Source of the DNA: Blasia pusilla
Taxonomy: Eukaryota; Marchantiophyta; Marchantiopsida; Blasiales
Direction of reading: 5' to 3'
DNA length: 64,000 nt
NCBI GenBank assembly: GCA_050084515.1
Contig: CM114271.1
Span: 2,852,001-2,916,000, forward strand
Part shown: positions 1 to 14,596 of the stretch, piece after piece
How the letters are laid out: each line of letters starts with the position of its first letter
How positions within the stretch are numbered: the stretch's first letter is position 1
Notes under the pieces: generated by a model
The model's database searches: none
What the model was told of the DNA's origin: nothing
Seen by the model: only the letters and a program-made list of their open reading frames with translations
Translations under genes and position numbers: made by a program

Positions 1-1880
1 TCTTCTCTGAGTGGGATCATGAAAAACCCGTTGGGATGATGGTAATTTTCCGTAAACCCACAAAAGATAGTCCTCTTCGATTCAATATTAATTTTATTGC
101 CATAAGTACTCTACTCGTAGAGTACTTATGGCAAGTTATTAATTTTTTTTCAAGTTGAAACTATTTATGAATCAAAGTGTGGCGTCTTGGGAGGGAAATA
201 ATTTCCAAGGATCGACCCATTGAAAATGCTCTACTTTCTTGTTCCATCAATAGCGGTTACATGTGGAAAATTGGACGTCATTTTTTTTTCCACTCACATG
301 TTTTATGATAATTTATTTTTTAAGTTAAAAGTATTATAAGAGAAATCTATATACTGATTGGAGGATGTTGTTTATGTGACTACTCCTCCTTTTGCCATGT
401 CAATAGATTTATGTCAAAAAGACTTTGTCACCTTAAGTGGGGTCAAAGGAAGAGAAATGAATAAAGAGAGAATATGTAAATGGGGTCCGTGCATCACAAG
501 GGCCCTAACTAGTTTGTTTTGATGGAGAAACCTTAATTAGAGACACTCTTACAGGCGTCTTATTTTGGGTTTGCATTCTTATGACAATTTTATTTTCATT
601 TTTCATATATTTTGAATCACTAGAAGAAAAACATGATTTAAATAATTTGATAATAAATCATTTCTGTACAAAAGCATTCAAATTATGATTCAATTTCATT
701 TTTATGACTTAGAAAGCCCCATAAATGCATATTTTCATGATTTATAATAATTATAAAATAATATAAATATCATTATATATTATATAAGAAAGGAATTTTT
801 TAATGGCTTTAAAATTCATAGTATATTTCCAAAAAATTACCATAAAATATTTTTATGAGTCGTACTCAGAGGGGAATTTACTTTGAAATTTTCTTTTAAT
901 CTCAAGTTATTGAACAAATGAAAAATGCAGTCGCTCCAATAATCTTTGCAATTATGGATTCTTTTCCAACATTAAATTTTATATTTCCTTAATAAATAAA
1001 TGCACATATCGCTAGTCCATTTATGATTTCTTTGGACATATTTTCAAAAAACTTTATTTTTATGAATTTAAGGAAGGAAAGAAGAAGAAATACTCATGAA
1101 GACTACTACCAAGGAGCTCACTATCAATATATAGCAAGACGATTTCCTTGAATCAAACTATTAGATTTATTAACCATTATCTTACTTTAATTTTAATTAA
1201 ATATGCAGTTGAATTTTCTAATTTGAACGGATTAAATCTCTCATAATTTTTTAAATTTTCTTTTTAAATGAAATTTCCATTCATTTTGATTTTCAATTTG
1301 AATTTTCAATTCTTTTAAAATATCCCTTACTTCCAATTTTTCCATATTAATCTTCACATAATTTTGATTGGAAATTGATTGCAAATATAAGTTTAGAAAG
1401 AAGAAATGTTTACTAAGACTAATTTAATGATACTTACATTACCAATTTGGTGCAAGATGCATATCTTTTTCCAATCATTTGGCTTGTAGTTTTTCACATA
1501 CCACCAAATCTATTTTTTCCTTTTGAATGGTTTAGATATTACAGGAAGTAGAATTATTCATTTTCACCATTTAAATAAAAATTATGTATAAATCAAATGA
1601 ATGAAATTTTTTTAAGAAATAAAAATATCTTATATCTTATAATTGATGATTAAATTATACATATTCTTAAAATTTATTTTTCAATCCATATACTCTTGGT
1701 CATCCAGAAGGTTATCACTATTTTTTAATAATATTTAATCATAAAGAATAATTTTAGAAAAAAATCCACCGAATGGGCTTATGCTTTTTATTAATATATT
1801 TAATGAGTTCACGTTCTACATGTGCGACTGCACAGTGTAGTGGTAGCAAGACTTACTTTGGTAAAGGTGGTTCAAATTCA
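1..1880. other. AT-rich intergenic DNA, no gene seen
   Basis: Long AT-rich stretch with frequent stops in all frames and no recognisable protein. The only structured item I see is the hairpin at 97-134. It looks like ordinary plant intergenic sequence. Confidence 0.7.
97..134. repeat. Perfect 38-bp inverted repeat (hairpin)
   Basis: Two perfect 18-nt arms, the left one starting TTGCCATAAGTAC, are separated by the 2-nt centre TC. The arms were matched base by base. It sits alone in AT-rich DNA and is unrelated in sequence to the 29-nt hairpins at 30-41 kb. Confidence 0.85.
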
Positions 1881-1899
1881 AATCCTACATCCTTAAAAT

Positions 1900-2165
1900 T
1901 CTGATAGAAGATGGAGGAAGGATGAAGATTGGGAGACGTAACAATGGATAAAGTGTACATGGATGAAAATAGATGGTAAAAGGGAAGATGGATGGAGGAT
2001 GAAAAATGGATGGATAGATGGATAGATGGAGGAAGGGCAAATGTAGGGAAAATGGATGGATAGAGGGGGATGGAAAATGGAGGGAGGGAGGGTCAACGGA
2101 TAAATGGTTCGATAGAAGTTGGACGGGTGGAGGATGGAAAATGAATGAAGGGAGGGAGGGCATCA
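1900..2165. repeat. Purine-rich GGATGGA/GGGA low-complexity tract
   Basis: Degenerate repeats of GGATGGA, GATAGATGGA and GGAGGGAGGG. Open frames on the complementary strand here are Pro/Ser/His-rich repeat artefacts. A similar shorter tract lies at about 16,580-16,660. Confidence 0.75.
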
Positions 2166-2440
2166 TATACTCCGTTCTCTAATTCATCCTACTTCATCCC
2201 AAAACACTCCCAACCTTGAGCTTTGCAAGGGGAACACTTAGATTGAGTCCCACATACTCAACCAGTAGGTAGTCAAGAAGCCACCAAGCGTTGGTCGATT
2301 CGAGTCTCCCCTAGTGCGTACTATCTTCCTAGTAAGTCTCTTCCCTATGCCCAGACCAATTTGGTCAAGTCGCTTGCCTCAACCAGAGTGCGTCAGTTAA
2401 GTCTTTAAGATACGTCATTTATCTCAAACTTGAAACACGG

Positions 2441-2568
2441 TGTCGAGCGCATACACATCGCTACATAACAAACATCGTTATCATCGAGCATACACACAAA
2501 CACGCACAATCCCGTGCTAACTCATGGCATCCAAAAAATGAGACGAGAAATACCAAAATATCTCCAAT
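2441..2568 (-). repeat. Dispersed ~125-bp module, copy 1
   Basis: Recognised by the GCGCATACACA start, the AACACGCACAATCCC-type middle and the CAAAATATCTCCAAT end. Related copies lie at 30,851, 48,045, 57,452, 58,779 and 59,404. Here, as in copies B and C, it lies just outside the PHD-encoding end of a Ty3 element, so it may be element 3' UTR. The copy at 57,452 is flanked by a direct repeat, which points to independent mobility. Confidence 0.6.
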
Positions 2569-2754
2569 CACCCCCCTAGTTGGTGGTTAGGTCCCTCTAA
2601 CTCCAGATAGCCATCTATCCCTACCTACCATGACATACATCTCTCGGACGCTAAGAGCAAAAAGGCTGGGTGCTCGTGTGGCCCCATCATTAGTCACCTT
2701 CTTGTCATCCATATCAAAGACACAAGTCATAATGTATAACTACCTACTCTATGT

Positions 2755-3000
2755 ACATCTGGGACACATCTATCGTCCCTGAGGAACCGTAGTGAGAGGT
2801 GACGTCAGACATGCCATATGCCATCCTCTCGAACACCCATCACAGACTAGCATAGTGGCTACACCACAAGTAGAACCACACAACATACATCGCAAGCATG
2901 CAAGAACTACCACTAAGCTTGGATCAACTATACCGTCAATTTTAGGAAGGTGACATAGCACACAATTATGCACATGGTCCTTCCAAACCATTCCATCGCG
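2755..3000 (-). pseudogene. PHD finger at the integrase C-terminus, copy A
   Basis: The minus-strand frame contains C-x2-C (CMLC), C-x2-C (CDGC), H-x2-C (HMAC) and a final CPRC, the Cys4-His-Cys3 ligand order of a PHD finger, with the typical LVCDGCSRGWHMACL core. PHD fingers read histone H3 tails, so this module could direct integration or tether the element to particular chromatin. In this copy the conserved Trp before the last Cys pair is a TAG stop (TGG to TAG) at about 2,768. The domain follows the integrase directly and ends the polyprotein a few codons later. The zinc-ligand pattern makes the assignment firm; the function in transposition is inference. Confidence 0.8.
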
Positions 3001-3059
3001 TCCCTCTAATAAGACAACACCATTGGCAAAATCTCACGCACTCTCAAGATAGTGCGCCC

Positions 3060-4187
3060 TGCAGTCACATCCAATGTTGTGGGTGACGTCTACTACAAGT
3101 AGACATAGTCTCCTTGATGAAACCTCCGGATAGTAGATCGATAACCACCTCCCTGAATAGTCGCATACCTCAACCTATCTCGATGTTACGCAATCGCTAA
3201 GTTCTTAAACGCCATGGGCATCACTCTCCAAAACAACTCAACCTGTTGAGAACATGCTTGCATCCATACATCAAGGTCATCAAGGTTCAACACCTCACCA
3301 ACATCTCGACAAATGGCCGCAGGTAAATCCGGCTCTTGACCATAAAGCAGCAAGTACGATGAGAAAGATGCTAAGGATGATTTCCTGCTGAATTTGTATC
3401 CCATCGCCAACCACAAAAATTGGAGGTCCCAATCTCAAAGGTGACCTCTCTGCAAGCCATACTTGCGCATTCCTCTCTTCACCGTCTGCACAACCTTCTC
3501 CGCTAGTCCATCCGCCTCATGATGATCTCGCAAAGTGGTTTGGTGGTCGATTAGTGCCTGGTCACACAAGGCTTGAAACTCCCCTCAAAACTCTATACCC
3601 TGGTCTTTCAACACCTCAATCGGTACGCCGTAATGACTCAGCACTCCGTACGCTACTCTCTCACTCGCTTTGTCAGGAAATGCAACCAACTCTATCCACT
3701 TCGAGAAGTGCTTGACCATCACCAACACATAACGACTATGGCGCTCCGTCAAAGGTAAAGGTCTTGCAAAATCCAAATTCCATCTATAACCTAAACCCAT
3801 GATCGGAAGTGGATGCAACTTTGGAGTCAGAGCATTGAACGATGCTCAGACCCGATCACACACCATGCACCTGGCAACAAACTACTGAACGTTAATGTGC
3901 ATGCCTTGCCATCAATACTGTATCCAGAGTAAGTTGTACGTTCGCTTCACTCCAAAATGACCCAACTCCTTGTAGGCATGACACACCAAACGTGCTCTCT
4001 GCAAAGGATGAGGCACAACACACACTTTGCCATACTCTCAAACTCGCAACACATGTGACCCCTCCCACCGGAGCTGTCTGGCTCGCTGTAGGATCCGATC
4101 CTGCTCTCTTACACCCATTGTGCTCGCAATTCTCCAAGTACGGAGATGCTCCAAGACCACTCCATCGTCGTGAATATCTTGGCCACA
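3060..4187 (-). pseudogene. Integrase region of Ty3 copy A
   Basis: Decayed Ty3-type integrase. The N-terminal zinc-binding part is visible around 3,990-3,840 (H.YKELGHFG, then CMVC). The DDE core shows WNLDFARPLP near 3,771 (first Asp), LKDQGIEF near 3,590 (second Asp) and GLAEKVVQTVK near 3,510 (Glu). Further on, a GDYVYL segment near 3,100 resembles the GPY/F-type beta segment that precedes the PHD finger. Several stops and frameshifts interrupt it. Its 5' end is cut at 4,187 by the CACTA-like insertion. Confidence 0.82.
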
Positions 4188-7094
<2,907 letters not shown>

Positions 7095-7189
7095 CCACCT
7101 ATCCTCTCCTCATCGGCCTTTGGATCTAAGGACTTGCCATCGAAGTCTCAGCAGTATGGCTCTTCATAGCCAATAAGCCCAAATAGGCT

Positions 7190-7630
7190 TACGCGTGTCA
7201 TAATGGCACCAACTCCTCATCACTCTCCCCATGCCAACGAGCTCTAATCGCATCTCGTTGACTCGGGCATGGGTTATAGCTCAAACCATCTGCAACATGG
7301 TTGAGCATCCCATGTCTATGCACCGCGTGGAAATCATACTCTTGCAACAAAAGAGCCCATCTCAAAAGCTTCCCTGTAAGCTTATCGGACTCCTTCAACC
7401 ATTTAAGTGGTTGATGATCAATAATGATGGTAAAGGGATTGCCGAAAAAATAACATCTGAAATGTACGACATCCCACACTACAGCCAAGCACTCACCCTC
7501 GTACGAGCTATACTTTGCCTCTACCGCATTGTTCAAGCGACTAGCGTAAGCCACCATGAACTCTCTACCCTCATCGTCATGTTGGGTGAGCACAACTCCA
7601 AGCCCCAACATGCTCCATCAGTATGCAACT
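7190..7630 (-). pseudogene. RNase H region of Ty3 copy A
   Basis: A 137-codon open stretch carries GLGVVLTQ, VAYASRLNNAV, YSSYEGECLAVVW, FRCYFFGN and DHQPLKWL. These are the hallmarks of the RNase H domain that follows reverse transcriptase in Ty3/gypsy pol, which degrades the RNA strand of the RNA:DNA hybrid during reverse transcription. It lies between RT (higher coordinates) and integrase (lower coordinates), the normal Ty3 order. This is one of the best preserved segments of copy A, yet the flanking sequence is broken. Confidence 0.85.
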
Positions 7631-7739
7631 GGAAAGGACGCCCCCTGATTGGTCTCCTCAAAATGGGCGTGAACGTCAAGCAGTCCTTGAGCAGTTGAAA
7701 TGCTCTCTCTTGCTCATCCTTCTAGTGCCACTCCTGATC

Positions 7740-8530
7740 CATCTTGGTTAGCAAGGTCAACGGCTTTGCAATCTAACTGAAACCCTTGACGTACCGTCGA
7801 TAGAAGTTTGCCAATCCCATAAATGCACGAACTCAACTCACATCTATAGGGCCTAGAATGCGTGAAATTGCCTCTATCTTTGTCTGTTGCACACCAATGC
7901 CCCCTTGGGTATATCGTATGATCCAGGTACTCAATCTGCTTGTAGAAGAACTTGCACCTGCTTGGATGTAGCTTCAGCCCATGTCATTGTAATTGTCAGA
8001 ACGCCCTCCTCTAGATGTCGCTCATGCTCCTCAACCGTGGCGCCAAAGACTAAGACATCATCAATATAACACCTAGCAAAATCCATACCTGCCAAGATCC
8101 TATCCATAACCCTCTGAAACCCAGTCGGGATATTCTTTAACCCAAATGGTAAGAACCGCCACTAGTACAAACAATCCTTCCGATGAGGATCGATGCCCCA
8201 AAATGCCGTCTTGTGCCTGTCTTCCAATCTGATAGGCAGCTGATGGTATCAAACTCGAAGATCTAACAAACTGAAGACCTTTGCATGCCCAATAGCATCA
8301 AAGATCTCCTTAGGGCTGGGCATGGCATACCTATCGAACTTTGTTTGCCGATTGATAGGTCGGTAATCTCCATACATCCGCCTATCCGTCCAGTTGCCAT
8401 GCGCATCCTTCTTGGTGAGCATGATAGTGGCAAATGCATACTCTCCATGCAAAATCTCCACTAGTCCAGCTCCAACCAAGTCTCGGCTCCTACTTTGAAT
8501 CAAAGCTCTCTCCATGTCACTTTACCTATA
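7740..8530 (-). pseudogene. Reverse transcriptase region of Ty3 copy A
   Basis: The fingers/palm start is recognisable at 8,515-8,249 (GDYRPINRQTKFDRYAMP, then FDAIGHAKVFSLLDLR). The catalytic box reads YIDDVLVF near 8,050 on the minus strand, so both catalytic Asp codons survive in this copy. Frameshifts separate the pieces. The RT lies directly downstream of the methyltransferase in element orientation. Confidence 0.85.
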
Positions 8531-8989
8531 GGATCATTGAAAGATCGGCGTGTCGCTCGACAACTCAATGCGGATCCCTGGACCCTTCAGCATACTCAAA
8601 TCATGCATAGTAAATGAAAAATAGCTCCTATAACTCCTAAGGAACAAATATATCCGAAGTCGCTCTCCTCTTGTCAACTTAGGGTTCATTTCTAGCTCCC
8701 AAGTCTCCATCGTGACCACGGTAGGACTCTCTAGTGCGAGTGTCCGTGGTTGCTATGGTACAACCCCATCTTGCACAACATACCTCGACTGCTCACCTAC
8801 AGCCAACTGCAAAATCAGATCTCCTCCACGTGTAGTACACTGAACCACGCTCGATGTTGTGGCTATCATCTCCCGGCGTACCTGCAAAATATCCCAAGAA
8901 ATCTAAGGGTGTCTCTCTCGATCACCCCCAGTGTGTAGATCTCCTTGGGTCTCACCCCCAGCCATTGTCTCAACCGTCTCGTTAGGCAT

Positions 8990-9995
8990 GGGGCTCACTA
9001 ACCCAATAGTTGTAATGTGTCGCAACCTCAAACGACGTTGTTCAGCTACTCCTAAGTTGAAAATCCATGTTAAGCAGTTAAGGTCCATCGCTTGACCCAA
9101 GATATGATGTCGTGATGCTTCTAATAGTGATGGTATTGCCGTCACTCATGTGGGGAATCCCATCGCTCGCTCTCGCTCATCGGCGTTGGGCTCCACCAAC
9201 CGCTGTACTTGGTCATCCCAAACCAAGCCAGATTCGGCCTCCTTGAATGCATAGGAAGCGGGAAAACTCACCAATATGGGAAAGGCTGCTCGTGGCATGC
9301 CAATCTTGTTAATCACAATCAACGGCGATCGATCATCATGCCTCACTGCATGAGTTTGGCGACCCGTATCCAGAATAGAATCCACCAACAAATCGGAGAG
9401 GCGCTCCACTCTTGCATACCCCCTGCGCAAAACCTCATGTGGCACCAAGTTGGTACACCAAAGATGTGGGCGATGTGCTCGTGAACCTACATTCGCCGTA
9501 TCTAACAACACCGTTGGGTCGATCCATACGTGCACTTGTCACCACACTAGACCTCAAATCACCCAAAATTGGCATATTCTTTAGAATATATGTTGGGGAA
9601 CAAGATTGATGCTCCTGTAAGTGTGGCAAGATCCGCATCATCTCCCAAAATAACTTGGACCAAAAAGCTAATCCGCTACCCCGTCCAACACTCGACTGGC
9701 CCTAACATGGCCAATCAGCAATGACCAAGTCTATAGTCCCTACCCGCTCCAAGTCCTACGCCCCCAACAATGAAATGTCCCTCAATACGGAACTGTGGTA
9801 ACCTTGGATGGCGGAGGCAGACAAAAAGTCAAGAAATCAAAGGCGTAACTACGCCACATGGTGAAGTGAAGCGTGCCTCGCAACATCATCAATATCCACG
9901 TATAGGTATCGTTGCACGGGCATTCATGCTTGCAAAACAACTGCTAAACCAATGCTGATCCCTCCAAAGAGATCGTGCACGCGAAAACCCTCCTC
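8990..9995 (-). pseudogene. C5-cytosine DNA methyltransferase domain, copy A
   Basis: In element order the motifs are: motif I (SAM binding) HDLFGGISIGLAVVL near 9,974; motif IV DWPC-stop-GQSS near 9,700; motif VI as YILKNMPILG near 9,590 (ENV changed to KNM); motif VIII-like GSRAHRPHLWCTNL near 9,470; motif IX ERERAMGFPT near 9,150; and motif X-like HILGQAMDLNCL near 9,090. This is the full motif set of a DNMT that transfers a methyl group from SAM to cytosine. The Gln of the catalytic Pro-Cys-Gln is a TAG stop at 9,702-9,704, and another TAG lies at 9,756-9,758. It sits between protease and RT, inside the retrotransposon rather than beside it. Confidence 0.85.
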
Positions 9996-10576
9996 TAGGA
10001 TGCACCACACAATCGGAGTGGTGTCCAAATGGATCATAGTAGCACTCCTTTCTACCTCGGGTTCCTCTGACCTGTCACGCTCTGGTGCAAACGCCTCGCT
10101 CCATGCAATTTGCACATGCTTAGCGACTAAGCGTCAAAGCTCCTTAGTCGAGCCCCAAAGCGGTACCTCTCCTCCACGGAATGATGCGGCTACCATGATA
10201 CTCCTCTCCATAGAAATGTTAGGAATGGGAGTGTCCTCTACATGGACATGTCCCTCAATCAAATCACTAGGCCAAGTGATGGCGCTGCTAAATGCTGCTA
10301 AGGTCGGCATCTCTCCTAGCCCTTGTTCGATCACTCCTCCGATGAATGGAGCAGATAATAAGCTAAGGGGCCCATCACCTGACTACCATCATTGTCTGAA
10401 GGATGGAAACTCTTCCCAGTAATCCAGGGAAAACCCCATCGGGTACAACACTACTCCACCAACCAAGACGTCGTAGGACTCTCCATCGCTCTCCATCGGT
10501 CCTTGGCTTGGACCATAGACTTATCTATAGGATGTCTCGGGCGAATCCTCACCACGATCTCATGTCGGGTGATATA

Positions 10577-10912
10577 CTATGTGGTACTCGCTCCACCCAA
10601 GGATGTCTGTATCCGGAATAGACAACGCTCTACATCGGCTCTCATCAAGCCCAATTCTCTAAATGTCGATTTCCCCAACATCAGGGATTGCGCTCTTGAA
10701 TCCAACAAGACGCAATGCAATCTAAAAACTCTAGCTCCTGGACTCACCAATTGGAAGACCTCTCCCGGATTATCTAGCAATACAACACCAAGAGCAACCA
10801 TGGCACGCTCTATCGCGGGTCTAGTGGGCATCTCCGCCATCCTAGCAGCCACAGCCTGCCATGAATCTGACGTGGACGGCCCGAGCATAAGCTCCAAGGG
10901 CAAGTCCATCAC
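10577..10912 (-). pseudogene. Retropepsin-like aspartic protease, copy A
   Basis: A 111-codon frame contains VFRLHCVLLDSRAQSLMLG, the position of the catalytic Asp-Ser/Thr-Gly of retropepsins, here DSR instead of DSG. The enzyme would process the Gag-Pol polyprotein. It lies between gag and the methyltransferase. About 600 bp towards the methyltransferase encode a Trp-containing linker (ITWPSDLIEGHV, shared with copy B) that I do not recognise. Confidence 0.7.
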
Positions 10913-11189
10913 CTCCTTTGGAATAAACCCTTAATGTGACGTAGGAACACCAACTCCATGCTTTCATAGCATAGCGGGCAGCCTAAAAACCTCAGAGGGC
11001 GTACCTCCCAATGTCATAACATCGAAAGCAGAAAATAAAGGAGCGCGGTACACAACAGTGACCGCCCCCAATAATATGCTCGACACATACTCCTCCTGAG
11101 CATAAGCAATAGGAGTCATTGCACTTGCTTCTCCCATTTCCCTTCATGCTTGCACACCAACAACATCACCAACTCTTTGAAAACTCTAA

Positions 11190-12911
11190 TCAGTATCCAT
11201 CAATGGGGTCCTCATCGCCTCGGACAACGTGAAAGACTGAGGAAGCCTGGTATGTTTCCTGGATTCCCCTCGCTGTGGATCCAACTCTGCCACTACTCCA
11301 CACGTAACAACTACGGCGGTCTCCATCTGGGCAACCCCGCACATCCAACCAAGATCCTCCATATCTCTGGCTACTCCATAAGACTTTGATGCCATGGATC
11401 TGGCATCGAGTAACCTCAATGCCATAACGGCAATCTGCTATCTGAGCAGCCATCCCAACCTCATGCCCGACGTCTCCCTTGACACATCTAGGTGGTGGGA
11501 CTCTACCTCCTCCACGGGCAACTCCAGCTCCTTGTCCCCCAACGGGAGCACCTGGTGCTCGACCTCATGGCCCACCCAGACTGGCAACTCGCTCTAATGC
11601 CCTCTCTGGCCCTCGATCCGGATGTAACTCAAGGTGTACGCTGAAACACTTGGCATGTGTCTTACCATACCTCTGATAATAGTCACACTGATAACCTCCT
11701 GGTGTAGCACCATCTCCTCCTCCATGTTGAGGCACGCGTCCATGACCGTGACGAGTGCAATCCCGCTGGTGATGGGCTCCACCATATTCCCAACAAGTTA
11801 TCGTAGGCGGCTGCTGTTGAGCCGCATATGAAGATGCATGTCTCTGTGGCACGGCCTCACGGTATCCTCCCTGAGCTCGTGGTACAACATACCAATCTCG
11901 GAATCCACGTTGCTGCACTGGATTTAGGGTGACTACTCTCGCCTACAACCCATGGTGGCTAGGCTCTCCTCCGCCATGTTCCGCTCAATGTTCTCAACGG
12001 TCCTAAAAACAGCTCTCAACGTGGGTGAGGTATTCATAAGAAGCACCTCCTCCCGCACCTGTGTGCGCAGGATTTGATCCAACATTGCGTACCATGATTG
12101 GAAAGCTTGGGCCTATATCACACCCTGAGTGACGTTAATTAACATGCGCAAGCGAGTGTAGGCCTCACACAAACTCTCACCTGGGCACCTTTGAAGTCGT
12201 GGATGCTCCGCAACTTCTTCGTCCGTACCCCTTGGTAGCTTGTCCGTAACTCAACAAAGAACTCAACCATGAGGTTGAACCTGGGATGAACCCGACTGGA
12301 CGGTGCAACTACTCCAGTGCGAGTTACCCCTCCTACAACATCACTGGTGGAAGAAGCCTCTCCTAGCTCCTCCTCCTCATCGAGAAACGACTTTGTCCAT
12401 GAGACATAGTGTGGTTCATAGTAGAGTCACCATGCCTGAATCTCATGGGCATATCGGCGAGAGAACCCATGGGAATCGTCCATCGGTGCCCCCTCTAGGT
12501 GCTGGAATATACCGTTCCATGTTATAAACGGGCTTAACTCTTTGGAGTTCCTAGCCCGTTTGAGTTACACCAACTCCTAAACTCCGTAACGGAGTCATGT
12601 AACTCTATCGTGCCTATAGCACCCAAAAACCTACGCGGTCCTCTACCCCAGTCATCCATCTCGTACGCCCAAATGGTAGGACCACTCAATATGTGTTGCG
12701 AATCACTAACAGACTCCTCTACAATCTCCCCCTCGTCTGAAGATGACAAAGAAGGAGATCGAGGTGGTCTCTCTCGTGGAGATCCTTGAAACCTCGTGCC
12801 ACTCCGCGTGAACCCTGTAGAGCTAACCTCACGCCCACCACCTATCCTCTCAAGGACTCGAAAGGACGTCGTGATGACCCTCGTATCCCTCTCAACCTCG
12901 CGAGTAATCAC
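11190..12911 (-). pseudogene. Gag region with zinc knuckle, copy A
   Basis: Starts near 12,911 with a charged, Ser/Arg-rich segment and a conserved stretch (MDDWGRGPRRFLGAIGT, then ELHDSVTEFRSW) that matches copy B. Towards the C-terminus (about 11,820) a CCHC zinc knuckle is visible as CWEYGGAHHQRDC, in which the second Cys is Tyr; copy B keeps CWSCGGAHHQRDC. A second possible knuckle, CDYYQRYG, follows. Gag would form the particle and bind RNA. Multiple frameshifts break it. Confidence 0.75.
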
Positions 12912-13092
12912 TCAATCACTCCAACTATCATGCGGCACTCAATCTACACTCTCTCTCATTGAGAAGTGTGCTATGCAGCAACAAGCGGCATGGTGCAGCA
13001 AATCAACTACTGTCATATTATCTCATGAACAACACATACCCTCAACTCTGGACATCCCTCTCAGGTCTATGTCCCCTAAACCCATACATCAA

Positions 13093-14596
13093 CCACTAGA
13101 AGGAAACACCCTTCTTAGCCACTAGATTACACTACTATAGTAAGTTGAAAAGAATATTTAGTCATTGGTGACTAGCATTTACAACTACAAAAATCTAGTA
13201 TCAAAGGACTCATTATTTAGGATTTCTAATTATAAAGTGACACGTTGGCAACATGACATGGCAATATTTACAACTAGGAAATATCCTAGTCATCAACATG
13301 ATCGGTATGACATGGAAACTATACTATGCTGACAATGAATTACTTTCGATGTGCCACGTCGCTCTGCCTAGTTATTAGTGAGACTATTTCTAGTTGTAAT
13401 TTAGTTATTTAAGATTGAAAATCGCTATAACAAAAGAAAGTGGTTACACTTGTAATGGTTTGATATGTCCATATGGTGGATTTTTCATGATGCGAGACTA
13501 ATATTAGTTTTATATTATGTAGTATTTTTTTATTACATTCATGTGTTGACACATGTCAAAATCATGATCAAACATGTGTATTGTTGATACTACAGTGAAC
13601 ACTAGTGATAAGGAGTGTTATCACTACATGTAGTTATATCAAGAACGCATAGTTATTTTTATGACTGGTTGAAGTACTAGTGATAGTGTGTGTTACCACT
13701 ACATCTAGTAGTATCAAGAACACATAGTTATTTTTATGACTAGTTGAAGTTGTATAATAAGTCTTCTGACTAGTGATAGTGGTAGTATTATTGTGATTTC
13801 AGTTGTACAATAGTTAACAAATGAAGAATAAGATATATTGTGGGGACTTTTCTTCTTGTAAGAGAATCCATAGAATAAGAAATTGTATTGTGAGATCATA
13901 AAAAAATACCCCTCACAATTGGGAAATTTCCATTTCCATTTTAGAAACCAGGTTGATGGTATAAGTATTGGTGACTGATACTTTGTTGGCTTGGAATCAC
14001 TTTAGGAATGTTGAGAGACTCTTGCATCTCTTGTATTATAGGAGGAGCTCCCCGCTCCTTCTTCTACTTGAAAATATCCAAAATTGAAAAAACAAAATCA
14101 AGATTTAGTCATATTCCAAGATGTAAGAACTCCTTGTGAAACCTAAATTCTGCCAACAAAGAAACCAGGAAGACTCAATGGAGAATATACTCACAAACAC
14201 ATTCTTTTCGCCCAAATATCCTCGTCTCCCATTAGGGTTGGGGTTTTCCACCTTAGATATGTTGGCCTTCATTCATTCAGATTCCAGTTGTCCCGCGGGT
14301 GACACCCAATACGACTTCAATGACTGCCATGTTTTTGGATTCACATCTAGAGGACAAGCGCATTCTTTAGATACCCCTTTTTCTCTCCAATACTTTTTCA
14401 AGCGGGCCCGCTCTTGTTTCATCAGATCTTGGAGAGAAGTACGCCAAAACCTATCACTCAACTCACCACCCACATACTCGTAACGATTGTCAATCTCTCT
14501 ACGGATGGTTCTCAAGTCTTGCTCGGGTTGTTTACTAACATCAACTATACTAAGGTCCAAGTGGCAATGTACACTTGCCCTGACACCATCATGCCA
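13093..14596. mobile_element. CACTA/EnSpm fragment inserted 5' of gag in copy A
   Basis: Copy A and copy B leader sequences match up to about 13,092 and again from about 14,597. The insert begins CACTAGAAGGAAACACC and carries repeated TAGTCAT/GACTAGT motifs at 13,140-13,800. It also holds an open frame at 14,273-14,560 that resembles the plant EnSpm-associated domain. The far terminus is not a clear inverted repeat, so it is probably truncated. Confidence 0.55.
14150..14560 (-). pseudogene. Plant En/Spm-type (PTTA-like) transposon protein fragment
   Basis: A 95-codon minus-strand frame reads FWRTSLQDLMKQERARLKKY and then NPKTWQSLKSYWVSP. It is followed, past a stop, by KANISKVENPNPNGRRGYL and GEKNV. 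The pattern of a Trp-containing helix, then a Ser-Lys/Lys-Ala-Asn block and a Gly-rich strand is typical of proteins encoded by plant CACTA transposons. This fits the CACTAGAAGG terminus of the surrounding insertion. It is short and interrupted, with no catalytic transposase core in view. Confidence 0.5.

Noticed and set aside
1885-2166. Pro/Ser/His-rich minus-strand open frames
   Set aside because: They arise from GGATGGA low-complexity DNA and have no domain.
8990-9995. The DNMT as an independent host gene beside the retrotransposon
   Set aside because: It has the same position between protease and RT in three copies, in the element's orientation, so it belongs to the element.
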